Below are positions 1 to 6,126 of a stretch of 10,518 nucleotides of DNA, in pieces. The stretch's first letter is position 1. The number at the start of each line of letters is the position of its first letter. The stretch spans positions 1 to 10,518 of the forward strand of contig CAJTOJ010000058.1 of assembly GCA_910577665.1 (NCBI GenBank), read 5' to 3'. The position numbers and the translations under genes are program-made. This stretch comes from an uncultured Acetatifactor sp. (lineage in GTDB: Bacteria > Bacillota > Clostridia > Lachnospirales > Lachnospiraceae). The notes beneath the pieces are model-generated. The model was given only the letters and a program-made list of their open reading frames with translations, was not told the DNA's origin and made no database searches.

Positions 1-16
1 CAGCGGCAACTCTGAT

Positions 17-45
17 AGGATATCACAGCCGCCTGGCTTTGTCAA
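17..45 (-). promoter_or_regulatory. Downstream promoter (P2) of a gene off the left edge, probably an rRNA operon
   Basis: On the minus strand a perfect -35 box TTGACA (45-40) is followed after exactly 17 bases by TATCCT (22-17, four of six consensus bases). Transcription would start near base 10 and leave the window. The stretch just upstream (46-66) is almost pure A/T and could act as an UP element. Tandem strong promoters with an AT-rich upstream block are typical of ribosomal RNA operons in Firmicutes, and the sequence after the -10 box resembles rRNA leaders I know from Lachnospiraceae. The rRNA identity is inference, since no 16S sequence is in view. Confidence 0.7.
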
Positions 46-123
46 CAACTTTTTTAAAATTTATTTTCTTAGTTCTCTCTGACAGTTACCCGTCAGAACT
101 CTGCTTTCCACAGAGCGATTTAT

Positions 124-152
124 AGTATAACTCCTTGACCGGTATCTGTCAA
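124..152 (-). promoter_or_regulatory. Upstream promoter (P1) of the same tandem pair
   Basis: The minus strand has a perfect TTGACA (152-147), a 17-base spacer and TATACT (129-124, five of six consensus bases). This is the best sigma-A match in the window. It lies about 75 bases downstream of the cvpA stop codon and 107 bases upstream of P2. The transcript between P1 and P2 can form two small hairpins: CTCTG/CAGAG (99-103 with 111-115, loop of 7) and TCTGAC/GTCAGA (78-83 with 92-97, loop of 8). No terminator with a T-run separates cvpA from P1. Confidence 0.8.
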
Positions 153-196
153 CCCCCATTTTCAATAATTTCCAGTTTTTCCCCATATATGGTTGC

Positions 197-230
197 TGTT
201 TTCTCCGTTCACATGTTTTCTCCATTCACA
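197..230. repeat. Tandem duplication of 17 bases at the cvpA stop codon
   Basis: Two adjacent 17-base units (197-213 and 214-230) differ at one base (G at 207, A at 224). The inner unit contains the cvpA stop codon (228-226) and the third base of the last leucine codon. The outer copy is entirely untranslated. It looks like a slippage duplication; no function is evident. Confidence 0.85.
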
Positions 231-762
231 GCAACTGCTCCAATGGAACAAAGCTGAATTCTGCCAGGAGATGCTGTATCCCATACGCCAGATAATTGTG
301 CCGGTACAGCCAGGAAAGGATCCGATTATCCTCCGTATAGGCAAGGAGCATCTCCCCGATCACCCCCATGTCCATCATCATGGTAAAGGTATATACCGTC
401 CACAAGATAAGAACCGTTTCGCATACCCCGAATACAATTCCCAGCAGTTTATCCAGGAAACTGATCACAGGCAGTTTTACAATCATCTTCGCCGAGAAGA
501 ACACCACCCCCAGCAAATGATGGGCTATGCCCAGCACCGCCAGCAGGATCACCATCACTGCCAGATTGTAATACTTTCCATCGTGATAGCTGCTCACGGC
601 ATTGGCCAGCAGAGCCATTACCACACAGAGTACTACCATGGACACAAGGGAAATGACTGCCTTGACCATCCCTTTTCTATAACCTTGTATCACATTATAT
701 ACCATAACGATAACTGCAATAACGAATAGTACATTGACATTTATATCCATATCTATACCCAT
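226..762 (-). CDS. CvpA family membrane protein
   Basis: A 178-residue, very hydrophobic protein of the CvpA/colicin V production family. Four membrane segments can be read at about residues 7-25, 33-54, 67-90 and 105-128. Family hallmarks are the QGYRKGMVKAV stretch after the first segment (residues 26-36) and SFLDKLLGIVFG (101-112) at the start of the fourth. The roughly 50-residue tail is mostly soluble. CvpA is required for colicin V secretion in E. coli and is linked to envelope stress; its biochemical role is not established. The start at 762 has only a weak GGGAAAGG just upstream. A stronger GGGAGGGG lies 18 bases upstream, too far to serve this start, and sits in the loop of a TCCCAC/GTGGGA hairpin (768-773 with 789-794). 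It is the last gene of the envelope-related group and is followed by the tandem promoters. Family assignment is sound; function in this organism is unknown. Confidence 0.85.
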   Translation of the reverse strand: MGIDMDINVNVLFVIAVIVMVYNVIQGYRKGMVKAVISLVSMVVLCVVMALLANAVSSYHDGKYYNLAVMVILLAVLGIAHHLLGVVFFSAKMIVKLPVISFLDKLLGIVFGVCETVLILWTVYTFTMMMDMGVIGEMLLAYTEDNRILSWLYRHNYLAYGIQHLLAEFSFVPLEQLL

Positions 763-1020
763 GCCTTTCCCACATGAGCCCCTCCCAAGTGGGAACAGAC
801 CCAGATACGTAGATTTTCGATCTTTCTCCTTATGCTTTGCAAATGTTAATGCCTAGAGCGTGTTTGATAATTCATTCCCGGCTAATCCGTGCTGGTGTCC
901 ATGCCGGGACAAGACGGAGGAAGGAGGTCATGCAGTGGTACCGCTGACGGATGGTAACGCAGTATTGGTGTGGGCAGCCAGTGCTGATTGTGCAAGGATT
1001 CATGCACTGGTATACCAGGT
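763..1020. other. Non-coding gap between the DUF5711-like gene and cvpA
   Basis: No convincing gene or promoter is visible in these 258 bases. It holds a TCCCGGC/GCCGGGA inverted repeat (876-882 with 903-909, loop of 20). No T-run follows on the minus strand, so it is not a standard terminator. It also holds two imperfect direct copies of TCATGCAnTGGTA, starting near 928 and 1000. cvpA may be read through from upstream or have a weak promoter that I cannot recognise. Confidence 0.5.
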
Positions 1021-2217
1021 TCACTTCAATTGTATGGTATCAATGGAATCCTCCGTGACCAGTATGTATCTGTATGCGCCCGCCGCCGGAAGCATAAGGC
1101 TCACGGCCTTGTCAAAGCTTCCGTGGAACTTCTCAATCCCACCCAATGTCATCACCGTACATTCCGTCTCATTATATGCCACAAAAGTGTCCGTACCAAA
1201 AAAGATATCCGTATATTCCGTATTGAAGTAATAACTCCCCACTTTGACCGCCGATGTATCATAAACATCCATACGGTAATTGGAACCACTCACATCCGAC
1301 CGGAATACCAGCCCTATATACTTGTCACTGTAGAAAACCGACTGGATTTCTTCATTTATGATATGCCCTGCAATCTCCATGGGTTTCTGGCTGCCGGAGT
1401 AGATAGACAGCCTGCCATCCCCCACCGCAAATGCGGTGCTGTCATTCATGAACTTTACATATGGTACAAACAGATCCGTATAGATGTAGATGCCAACCAT
1501 AAAGTCTGAATAATTTTCCCCTACTTCCCCAAAATTGTAAAAGGCAACATTGGTCTTCAGTACCCCGGCATCCACATATGCATAAGCCACACACAGCAAC
1601 TCTCCATTCGGTGAGATGCTGAGCGCCGCCGGATATCCCGAATCATTCATATGGGCATCTCCGTAGTAGAGCAATTCGCCTTTTGTATCATATGTATTGA
1701 TCCATTCTGCATCTGTGTCTGCCAGCACGGCCGTCACACTGCCGTTCTGGGCTACTGTCAGATTGCGTATGGGCATGGTAGTTGTAATCTGTCCCAATTG
1801 TCCCCCGGCATTCTGCACGTAGATGTTTCTGCCGTTGTAATCACCAATGGCCACCGTGTCCCCGCAGACGGCATACAATACATCCTGCATCTGATATGTC
1901 TGGTTCCAGGCCACATTCCCTCTTGCATCCGTACAGTGGGCGCCATCCTTACTGTAAGTCAGAATAGAACTGCCCAGCCTGACATTCACCGCTCCCCCGA
2001 TACTTTCCTTGCTGGCAGAATTCACAATGTCATAATCCGTGTAAATATGTCTTTTATACTGGACTACCAGCAGAACCACCAGGGCAGCTGCCGCCGCTAT
2101 GACCAACAGGATCCGGTAGATACCCGCCAGCTTATGACGCATGATTTTCTCTTTATAGCCGGCCTGTTTGCGCTCCCGCTTTTCCTTTTCTTTCATGTAG
2201 CTTCTGATGTCTGCCAT
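1021..2217 (-). CDS. DUF5711-like single-pass membrane protein with predicted extracellular beta-propeller
   Basis: A 398-residue protein. The first 33 residues are strongly basic and charged (KEKEKRERK region) and should stay in the cytoplasm. A single membrane helix follows at about 34-53 (ILLVIAAAAALVVLLVV). The remaining 340 residues lack further membrane segments and show repeated beta-strand-like units of the WD40/PQQ propeller kind (for example SILTYSKDGAHCTDARGNVAW, LSISPNGELLCVAYAY and VKFMNDSTAFAVGDGRLSIY). This layout matches what I remember of the DUF5711 family in Lachnospiraceae and relatives, whose function is unknown. The start at 2217 is well supported by GGGAGG five bases upstream (CAAT spacer). 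It follows the LysM gene and precedes cvpA; this grouping suggests a role at the cell envelope, which is inference only. Confidence 0.8.
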   Translation of the reverse strand: MADIRSYMKEKEKRERKQAGYKEKIMRHKLAGIYRILLVIAAAAALVVLLVVQYKRHIYTDYDIVNSASKESIGGAVNVRLGSSILTYSKDGAHCTDARGNVAWNQTYQMQDVLYAVCGDTVAIGDYNGRNIYVQNAGGQLGQITTTMPIRNLTVAQNGSVTAVLADTDAEWINTYDTKGELLYYGDAHMNDSGYPAALSISPNGELLCVAYAYVDAGVLKTNVAFYNFGEVGENYSDFMVGIYIYTDLFVPYVKFMNDSTAFAVGDGRLSIYSGSQKPMEIAGHIINEEIQSVFYSDKYIGLVFRSDVSGSNYRMDVYDTSAVKVGSYYFNTEYTDIFFGTDTFVAYNETECTVMTLGGIEKFHGSFDKAVSLMLPAAGAYRYILVTEDSIDTIQLK

Positions 2218-2386
2218 ATTGCCTCCCGGTTACGGGCCATGCTTCACGCCATATCCCTTTCCAATCCGTATTTCCCTGTAGCGACCAAGGCAACACATCG
2301 CCTCAATGCTGTACCATGCCTCAGCGCACTTTGGCATGCACGGAATGTGTAATCAGACAGTACTCTTCCATTTCAGTATTGTACCA
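2218..2386 (-). promoter_or_regulatory. Candidate promoter and ~150-base leader of the DUF5711-like gene
   Basis: An extended -10 box TGGTACAAT (2386-2378) lies just after the LysM stop codon; no good -35 box is present, which extended -10 promoters tolerate. Transcription would start near 2371 and leave a leader of about 154 bases. The leader contains a CATGCC/GGCATG inverted repeat (2315-2320 with 2333-2338, loop of 12). It also contains an open frame of 35 codons (2337-2230) that ends two bases before the GGGAGG ribosome binding site of the next gene. That frame has no ribosome binding site of its own. The promoter is plausible and the small frame doubtful. Confidence 0.4.
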
Positions 2387-2398
2387 CATCTTTCCTCT

Positions 2399-3718
2399 TT
2401 AGGGTAATAGAATTTTCTGTCCCACCTTGATATCATCCGGATTCTCTATGTTGTTGAGTGAGCAGACCTCCGCCACCCTGTCATCGCTGCCATATCTGCT
2501 GACACAGATTCCAATCAAGGTATCCCCTTTTTGTATGACATAGGGCACTGGTTCCACAGGCGCTGCCGTTACAGGCTCCTGGAGCGATTCCGAAGATGTC
2601 CCGGTCTCCTGGGCCGGTGGCATGACTTCCTCCTTTCCGGGAGTCTCTCCAGACTCCTGGGCGGTACCTTCCGTCCCCCCCTGCCCTAAGGTTCCATCCG
2701 TCCCCTGACCTGCTGCTCCTATGTCCATTTGGCTGTGGTCAGCCCCATTGCTTTGGCCGGAAGCTGTGGTTCCTGCCGCATCCTGGGCCGTACCGGATGG
2801 TTCTCCCGACACGTTCCCGTCAGTTGATCCGGCATCTGGTATTTCCCCCTCCTTCTCCTGGCCCTCCTGGCCGGAAGCGGAAGCAGCTGCCTGATTTTCC
2901 TTCAAAATGGCATCTGCGAGCCTGTCTTCCGCCACAACGGTGCCAACCTGGGCCGTACCATTAGTCACTTCCACTGCATCCGGCAGCTGCTTTGTGGTCA
3001 CATCCTCCAGCACCTTTCCTACCGCTGTCTGCAGGTCTTCCAGGCTGTTACCGCCACTTATGGTGGCTACCCCGATAACACCAAGCAACACAAAAGCCGC
3101 CGCTGCCGCCCACTGCATACCGCGGAAATTCATGGACTTTCCTTTTCCTCCCTGGTCTGACGAAGCAGAAGCCCGGTAGATACTCTTCCTGGCCTGCTGA
3201 CCCTCTGACTGGCTCCTTCGCTCCTCCTGGCGCCGTTTCACCTCCTGGTACTTGGACTGGTCTACCGTCTCCGGCACAGCCTCCCCCTGGCGTTCCTCCA
3301 GCATAAAGTTCAACATGCTGTCATTTTTCTCATAGAACTGTGCATATCCTGTTATATACCGGCACACCCCCTGCTGGCAGACATGGAACCCTTCCACCAT
3401 CTCACCGTCAAGCAGACGATATCCCAGAAAATCATAGGATGCGAAATGACGCCGCCGGATCTTCTCAATCTCCTGTGTCTGCGCCTGGGACAGATGACGG
3501 CACTCCCGCTGTAGGAAATTCAATTTGGCGGCACCATAGAAAAACAGATATGTGACACCGCCCTCCTCCTTCTGTACTCCGTACAGGGCCACTGCCAGCC
3601 CTTTGTCCGCCGCCAGCCTGTTGAGCTGTTTTATGTAAGAGATCACATAATCTTCCGCATAGATTTTACACGTAGGATTCGTCTCCCCTATCTGTGTAAT
3701 GTTTCTTGGCAGTTCCAT
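2399..3718 (-). CDS. Membrane-anchored LysM-domain protein
   Basis: A 439-residue protein in four parts. Residues 1-140 form a compact domain I do not recognise by fold (ITQIGETNPTCKIYAEDYVISY at the start), with several cysteines. Residues 141-200 are charged (RRQEERRSQ). A single membrane helix spans about 201-221 (WAAAAAFVLLGVIGVATI). A low-complexity linker rich in Gly, Ser, Thr, Glu and Gln fills 280-390, and a C-terminal LysM domain closes the protein (392-439: YVIQKGDTLIGIC, then NNIENPDDIKVGQKILLP). Known LysM domains bind N-acetylglucosamine polymers such as peptidoglycan. The inferred topology is cytoplasmic N-terminus, external linker and wall-binding tip. The start at 3718 was chosen because GGGAGG lies eight bases upstream; the frame stays open to a TTG at 3865, but that start has no ribosome binding site. 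The ribosome binding site itself lies inside an inverted repeat. No catalytic motif is visible; a structural or sensing role is a guess. Confidence 0.85.
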   Translation of the reverse strand: MELPRNITQIGETNPTCKIYAEDYVISYIKQLNRLAADKGLAVALYGVQKEEGGVTYLFFYGAAKLNFLQRECRHLSQAQTQEIEKIRRRHFASYDFLGYRLLDGEMVEGFHVCQQGVCRYITGYAQFYEKNDSMLNFMLEERQGEAVPETVDQSKYQEVKRRQEERRSQSEGQQARKSIYRASASSDQGGKGKSMNFRGMQWAAAAAFVLLGVIGVATISGGNSLEDLQTAVGKVLEDVTTKQLPDAVEVTNGTAQVGTVVAEDRLADAILKENQAAASASGQEGQEKEGEIPDAGSTDGNVSGEPSGTAQDAAGTTASGQSNGADHSQMDIGAAGQGTDGTLGQGGTEGTAQESGETPGKEEVMPPAQETGTSSESLQEPVTAAPVEPVPYVIQKGDTLIGICVSRYGSDDRVAEVCSLNNIENPDDIKVGQKILLP

Positions 3719-3725
3719 ATAAAAC

Positions 3726-3794
3726 ACCTCCCATACCGATATGTCCGTCCCAATACTGAGCGTTCCATCATATGATAGCATCGGTATGCGAGGT
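3726..3794 (-). promoter_or_regulatory. Inverted repeat that would sequester the LysM ribosome binding site
   Basis: Bases 3726-3740 and 3780-3794 are complementary at 14 of 15 positions (only C3731/C3789 fails), with a 39-base loop. In the transcript the 5' arm starts ACCUCGCAU and the 3' arm ends in GGGAGGU, which is the ribosome binding site of the gene starting at 3718. Folding would therefore hide the whole Shine-Dalgarno sequence. The loop contains a perfect palindrome ATCATATGAT (3767-3776). The pairing is seen directly; a role in translational control is inferred. I do not recognise a known riboswitch class here. Confidence 0.6.
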
Positions 3795-3825
3795 ATTTTA
3801 TCAATCTTTGTCGTATACGACCCAA
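3795..3825 (-). promoter_or_regulatory. Weak candidate promoter with a 12-base palindrome, upstream of the LysM gene
   Basis: The minus strand reads TTGGGT (3825-3820), 17 bases, then GATAAA (3802-3797), with an overlapping TAAAAT (3800-3795). Matches to the sigma-A consensus are only moderate. The spacer contains a perfect 12-base palindrome GTCGTATACGAC (3810-3821), positioned as an operator would be. If used, transcription would begin near 3788-3790, so the transcript would start almost exactly at the 5' arm of the hairpin described next to it. A second 12-base palindrome, TTTCCCGGGAAA, lies further upstream at 3884-3895. Confidence 0.3.
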
Positions 3826-3938
3826 AAGACATCGACAAACTTCGTGCCAATTCTCTTTCTGACAAATGACCGGACTCTTCTTATTTCCCGGGAAACCTCC
3901 CTTCACAAAGCAGGTTCTTCCTTCCACTCTGAAAAATA

Positions 3939-4982
3939 TCAGAATTCGAACTGATACGCTGTCACAGAATCATATACCGTATCTCCTCCAAATATACAGG
4001 AGGGAAATTCCGGATGGTTCACGGTGTCTGGAAAATACTGGGTCTCCAGGCACAGACCTGTACGAAAACCGTACCGCGTCCCGGCTTTCCCGATCTGGTC
4101 CTCAATAAAGTTCCCTGCATAGAACTGTACCCCGGGCAGGGTAGTATAGACTTTCATGGTTCTGCCTGTTGCCGGAGCGGTGACAGTGGCAAAATGGCGC
4201 AGGCTGCCGTCCCATCCATCAATCACCCAGTTATGGTCATATCCGCCTGTTATCTGGAGCTGGGGGGTATCCACCCCGATCTCCCTGCTTATTTCCCTGG
4301 CCGTCCTGAAATCCATAGGTGTCCCCTCCACCCCGGCCAGTTCCCCGGTGGGGATAGAACCTTCCACCACAGGTGTGTACCGGGATGCTCCAAGCCAGAG
4401 TGTATGGCTTGTCATACTGCCACTGTCATGTCCGTCCAGATTAAAATAAGAATGGTTGGTAAGATTCAACACCGTTCTCCTGTCACTGGTTCCGTGATAG
4501 TGAAGGGTTAATGTGTTCTCTTCATCCAGGGTATAAATCACGCTGACTTTCTTCTGGCCAGGAAAACCCATGTTTCCATCATAGTCCTCCAGGGAAAAGC
4601 ACACCTGGTTCTCTTCTGGTTCGGCCTTCCACAGCATTTTATGATAACCCTTTTCCCTGTGGCTGTGCAGGTTATTTGCCCCGTCATTTGCATCCAGACA
4701 ATACATTGTTCCATCCAGGGTAAAAGCTGCTCCACCGATCCTGTTGGCCGAAGGGCCGATCACTGCCCCAAAAAAACTGGGGTTGTCCAGATATGCCTCT
4801 CCCCTGTCAAACCCCAGGACAACATCTGTTTTGCTGCCCTTTCCATCCGGAAGCAGGACACTGACCAGAGCGGCACCGATATTTGTCACTGAAACTTCCA
4901 TCCCCCTGCTGTTGGAAAGGGTATAGAGCAGGATCTCCCTTCCGTCCGGATACGTACCAAAACTTCCTATTTTCACTGCCAT
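3939..4982 (-). CDS. galM: Aldose 1-epimerase (mutarotase)
   Basis: A 347-residue cytoplasmic enzyme that interconverts the alpha and beta anomers of aldoses, chiefly galactose and glucose, feeding the Leloir pathway. The family's active-site residues are all present: Asn80-Arg81 (GPSANRIGG), His106 (NNLHSH), His177 as general acid (LTNHSYFNLDG), Asp249 (GGYDHNW) and Glu313 as general base (CLETQYFPD). Length is normal for the family. The start at 4982 is preferred because AAGGAG lies six bases upstream. An in-frame ATG ten codons earlier (5012) has no comparable ribosome binding site, and that extension would encode the binding site itself. It lies 94 bases after recR on the same strand, with a weak extended -10 in between, so it may be read from the recR transcript or on its own. 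No other galactose gene is in the window, so the physiological sugar is not shown by context. Confidence 0.95.
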   Translation of the reverse strand: MAVKIGSFGTYPDGREILLYTLSNSRGMEVSVTNIGAALVSVLLPDGKGSKTDVVLGFDRGEAYLDNPSFFGAVIGPSANRIGGAAFTLDGTMYCLDANDGANNLHSHREKGYHKMLWKAEPEENQVCFSLEDYDGNMGFPGQKKVSVIYTLDEENTLTLHYHGTSDRRTVLNLTNHSYFNLDGHDSGSMTSHTLWLGASRYTPVVEGSIPTGELAGVEGTPMDFRTAREISREIGVDTPQLQITGGYDHNWVIDGWDGSLRHFATVTAPATGRTMKVYTTLPGVQFYAGNFIEDQIGKAGTRYGFRTGLCLETQYFPDTVNHPEFPSCIFGGDTVYDSVTAYQFEF

Positions 4983-5067
4983 AATCTTCTCCTTATCGTT
5001 ATCCCGTTTCATGATTATGCCGTTTCCCGAACCATTCCGACCTTTGGGTATGTCCTAGCAGGATCCC

Positions 5068-5076
5068 ATTGTACCA
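5068..5076 (-). promoter_or_regulatory. Weak candidate extended -10 promoter for galM
   Basis: The nine bases TGGTACAAT (5076-5068) lie directly after the recR stop codon and match an extended -10 box at all but one of its usual positions. No recognisable -35 box lies 16-18 bases upstream, where the sequence is recR coding sequence. The identical nine bases occur at 2386-2378 before the DUF5711-like gene. It would give galM a leader of about 80 bases. Confidence 0.25.
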
Positions 5077-5673
5077 TCACATCTCCACCCGTCCTTCCAG
5101 GGCACGTAGCAATGTCACTTCATCAATATATTCCAGGTCGCCGCCTACGGGTACGCCACTGGCAATCCTGGTCACTTTTACGCCCATGGGCTTGATCATC
5201 TTGCTGATGTACATGGCCGTGGTCTCACCCTCCAGGCTGGAATTGGTGGCAATGATCACTTCCTCCACTTCCCCTTTCAGTCTCTCCAGCAGCTCCTTGA
5301 GCTTAATATCCCCAGGGCCAATGCCCAGCATGGGAGAGATGGCCCCGTGGAGCACATGATACACACCCTCATACCGGCCCGTCTTCTCATAGGCCGCCAG
5401 ATCCCGGGTATTCTCTACCACCATGATAAGTCTGTGGTTGCGTTTTGCATTGGCGCAGACCGGGCACACATCCCGGTCCGTCAAGGTATAACATTCTTTA
5501 CAGTACCGCACATTGGCCTTTGCGTCCAGAATGGAACCAGCCAGGCGGTTCACCTTGTCCTGGGGCATATTGATCAGATGGAATGCCAGGCGCTGGGCAG
5601 ATTTGCTGCCAATGCCCGGAAGTGCAGCCAGTTCTTCTATTAACTTGTTGATATGTCCGCTGTACAGCTCCAT
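5077..5673 (-). CDS. recR: Recombination mediator protein RecR
   Basis: A 198-residue cytoplasmic DNA repair protein that works with RecO (and RecF) to load RecA on single-stranded DNA coated with SSB at gaps. Domain order is complete: a helix-hairpin-helix at the N-terminus (LPGIGSKSAQRLAFHL, 18-33), a four-cysteine zinc finger (Cys58, Cys61, Cys70, Cys73), a Toprim domain (about 81-175, with Glu87 in VVENTRD) and the C-terminal segment with GVPVGGDLEYID. Length equals the family norm. Its start codon overlaps the ybaB stop codon by one base (TGATG), which points to coupled translation. It is the third member of the conserved dnaX-ybaB-recR cluster. Confidence 0.97.
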   Translation of the reverse strand: MELYSGHINKLIEELAALPGIGSKSAQRLAFHLINMPQDKVNRLAGSILDAKANVRYCKECYTLTDRDVCPVCANAKRNHRLIMVVENTRDLAAYEKTGRYEGVYHVLHGAISPMLGIGPGDIKLKELLERLKGEVEEVIIATNSSLEGETTAMYISKMIKPMGVKVTRIASGVPVGGDLEYIDEVTLLRALEGRVEM

Positions 5674-6017
5674 CAGAAGGGCATGCCTCCCAGTCCACCC
5701 GTCATCCTACCCATCAAGGCAGCACTGGCTTCCTCTGCCTGTTTCAGGGCTTCGTTGGTGGCTGCCATGATCAGATCCTGTAGCATTTCAATATCCTCCG
5801 GGTCCACCACTTCCTCCGAAAGCTTCACCCGCAGGACTTCCTTCTTCCCGCTGACGGCTACCTCTACGGCACCTCCACCTGCAGATGCCACGAACTCCTT
5901 CGTCTCCAGCTCCTTTTGCCCTTCCTCCATCTGACGCTGCATCCTCTGGGCCTGCTTCATCAGATTTGCCATGTTCCCAGGCATTGCACCTCCTGGAAAT
6001 CCTCCTCTTTTTGCCAT
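5673..6017 (-). CDS. YbaB/EbfC family nucleoid-associated protein
   Basis: A 114-residue protein. The N-terminus is Gly/Met-rich (MAKRGGFPGGAMPGN), followed by the long helix NLMKQAQRMQRQMEEGQKEL (18-37), a central beta region (FVASAGGGAVEVAVSGKKEVLRVKL) and a C-terminal helix (DLIMAATNEALKQAEEAS). This is the full YbaB/EbfC layout; members bind DNA as dimers and coat the nucleoid. The start at 6017 was chosen because GAGGA lies five bases upstream and the protein then begins as usual for the family. The frame stays open to 6206, inside dnaX, but those residues have no family match. It lies 109 bases after dnaX and overlaps recR by one base. Confidence 0.95.
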   Translation of the reverse strand: MAKRGGFPGGAMPGNMANLMKQAQRMQRQMEEGQKELETKEFVASAGGGAVEVAVSGKKEVLRVKLSEEVVDPEDIEMLQDLIMAATNEALKQAEEASAALMGRMTGGLGGMPF

Positions 6018-6074
6018 TTCTGTCCTCATTTCTGCGCTGCTTTGGTTTCCACTGTGTTTGGACTGTGTATAACG

Positions 6075-6107
6075 GGTTTGTGTCAGGCAACGCACAGACA
6101 CAAATCC
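6075..6107 (-). promoter_or_regulatory. Hairpin in the dnaX-ybaB gap
   Basis: In the 109-base gap, TTTGTGTC (6077-6084) and GACACAAA (6097-6104) pair perfectly with a 12-base loop. Two more G-C pairs form beyond a one-base bulge (6075-6076 with 6106-6107). No U-run follows, so it is not a canonical intrinsic terminator. It could stabilise or help process the mRNA between the two genes. Its role is unknown. Confidence 0.4.
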
Positions 6108-6126
6108 TGCGATTGAAAACTTCTTC

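Noticed and set aside
61..225. Fifty-four-codon open frame in frame with and directly after cvpA
   Set aside because: It has no ribosome binding site, runs through the strong promoter P1 and its hairpins, and its composition is not protein-like. The promoters explain the region better.
193..729. Plus-strand open frame opposite cvpA, rich in His and Gln
   Set aside because: It mirrors the reverse complement of hydrophobic membrane codons. The minus-strand CvpA reading has clear family motifs.
3719..3865. N-terminal extension of the LysM protein to a TTG start
   Set aside because: The TTG lacks a ribosome binding site, while the ATG at 3718 has GGGAGG at ideal distance. The extension would run through the inverted repeat and the candidate promoter.
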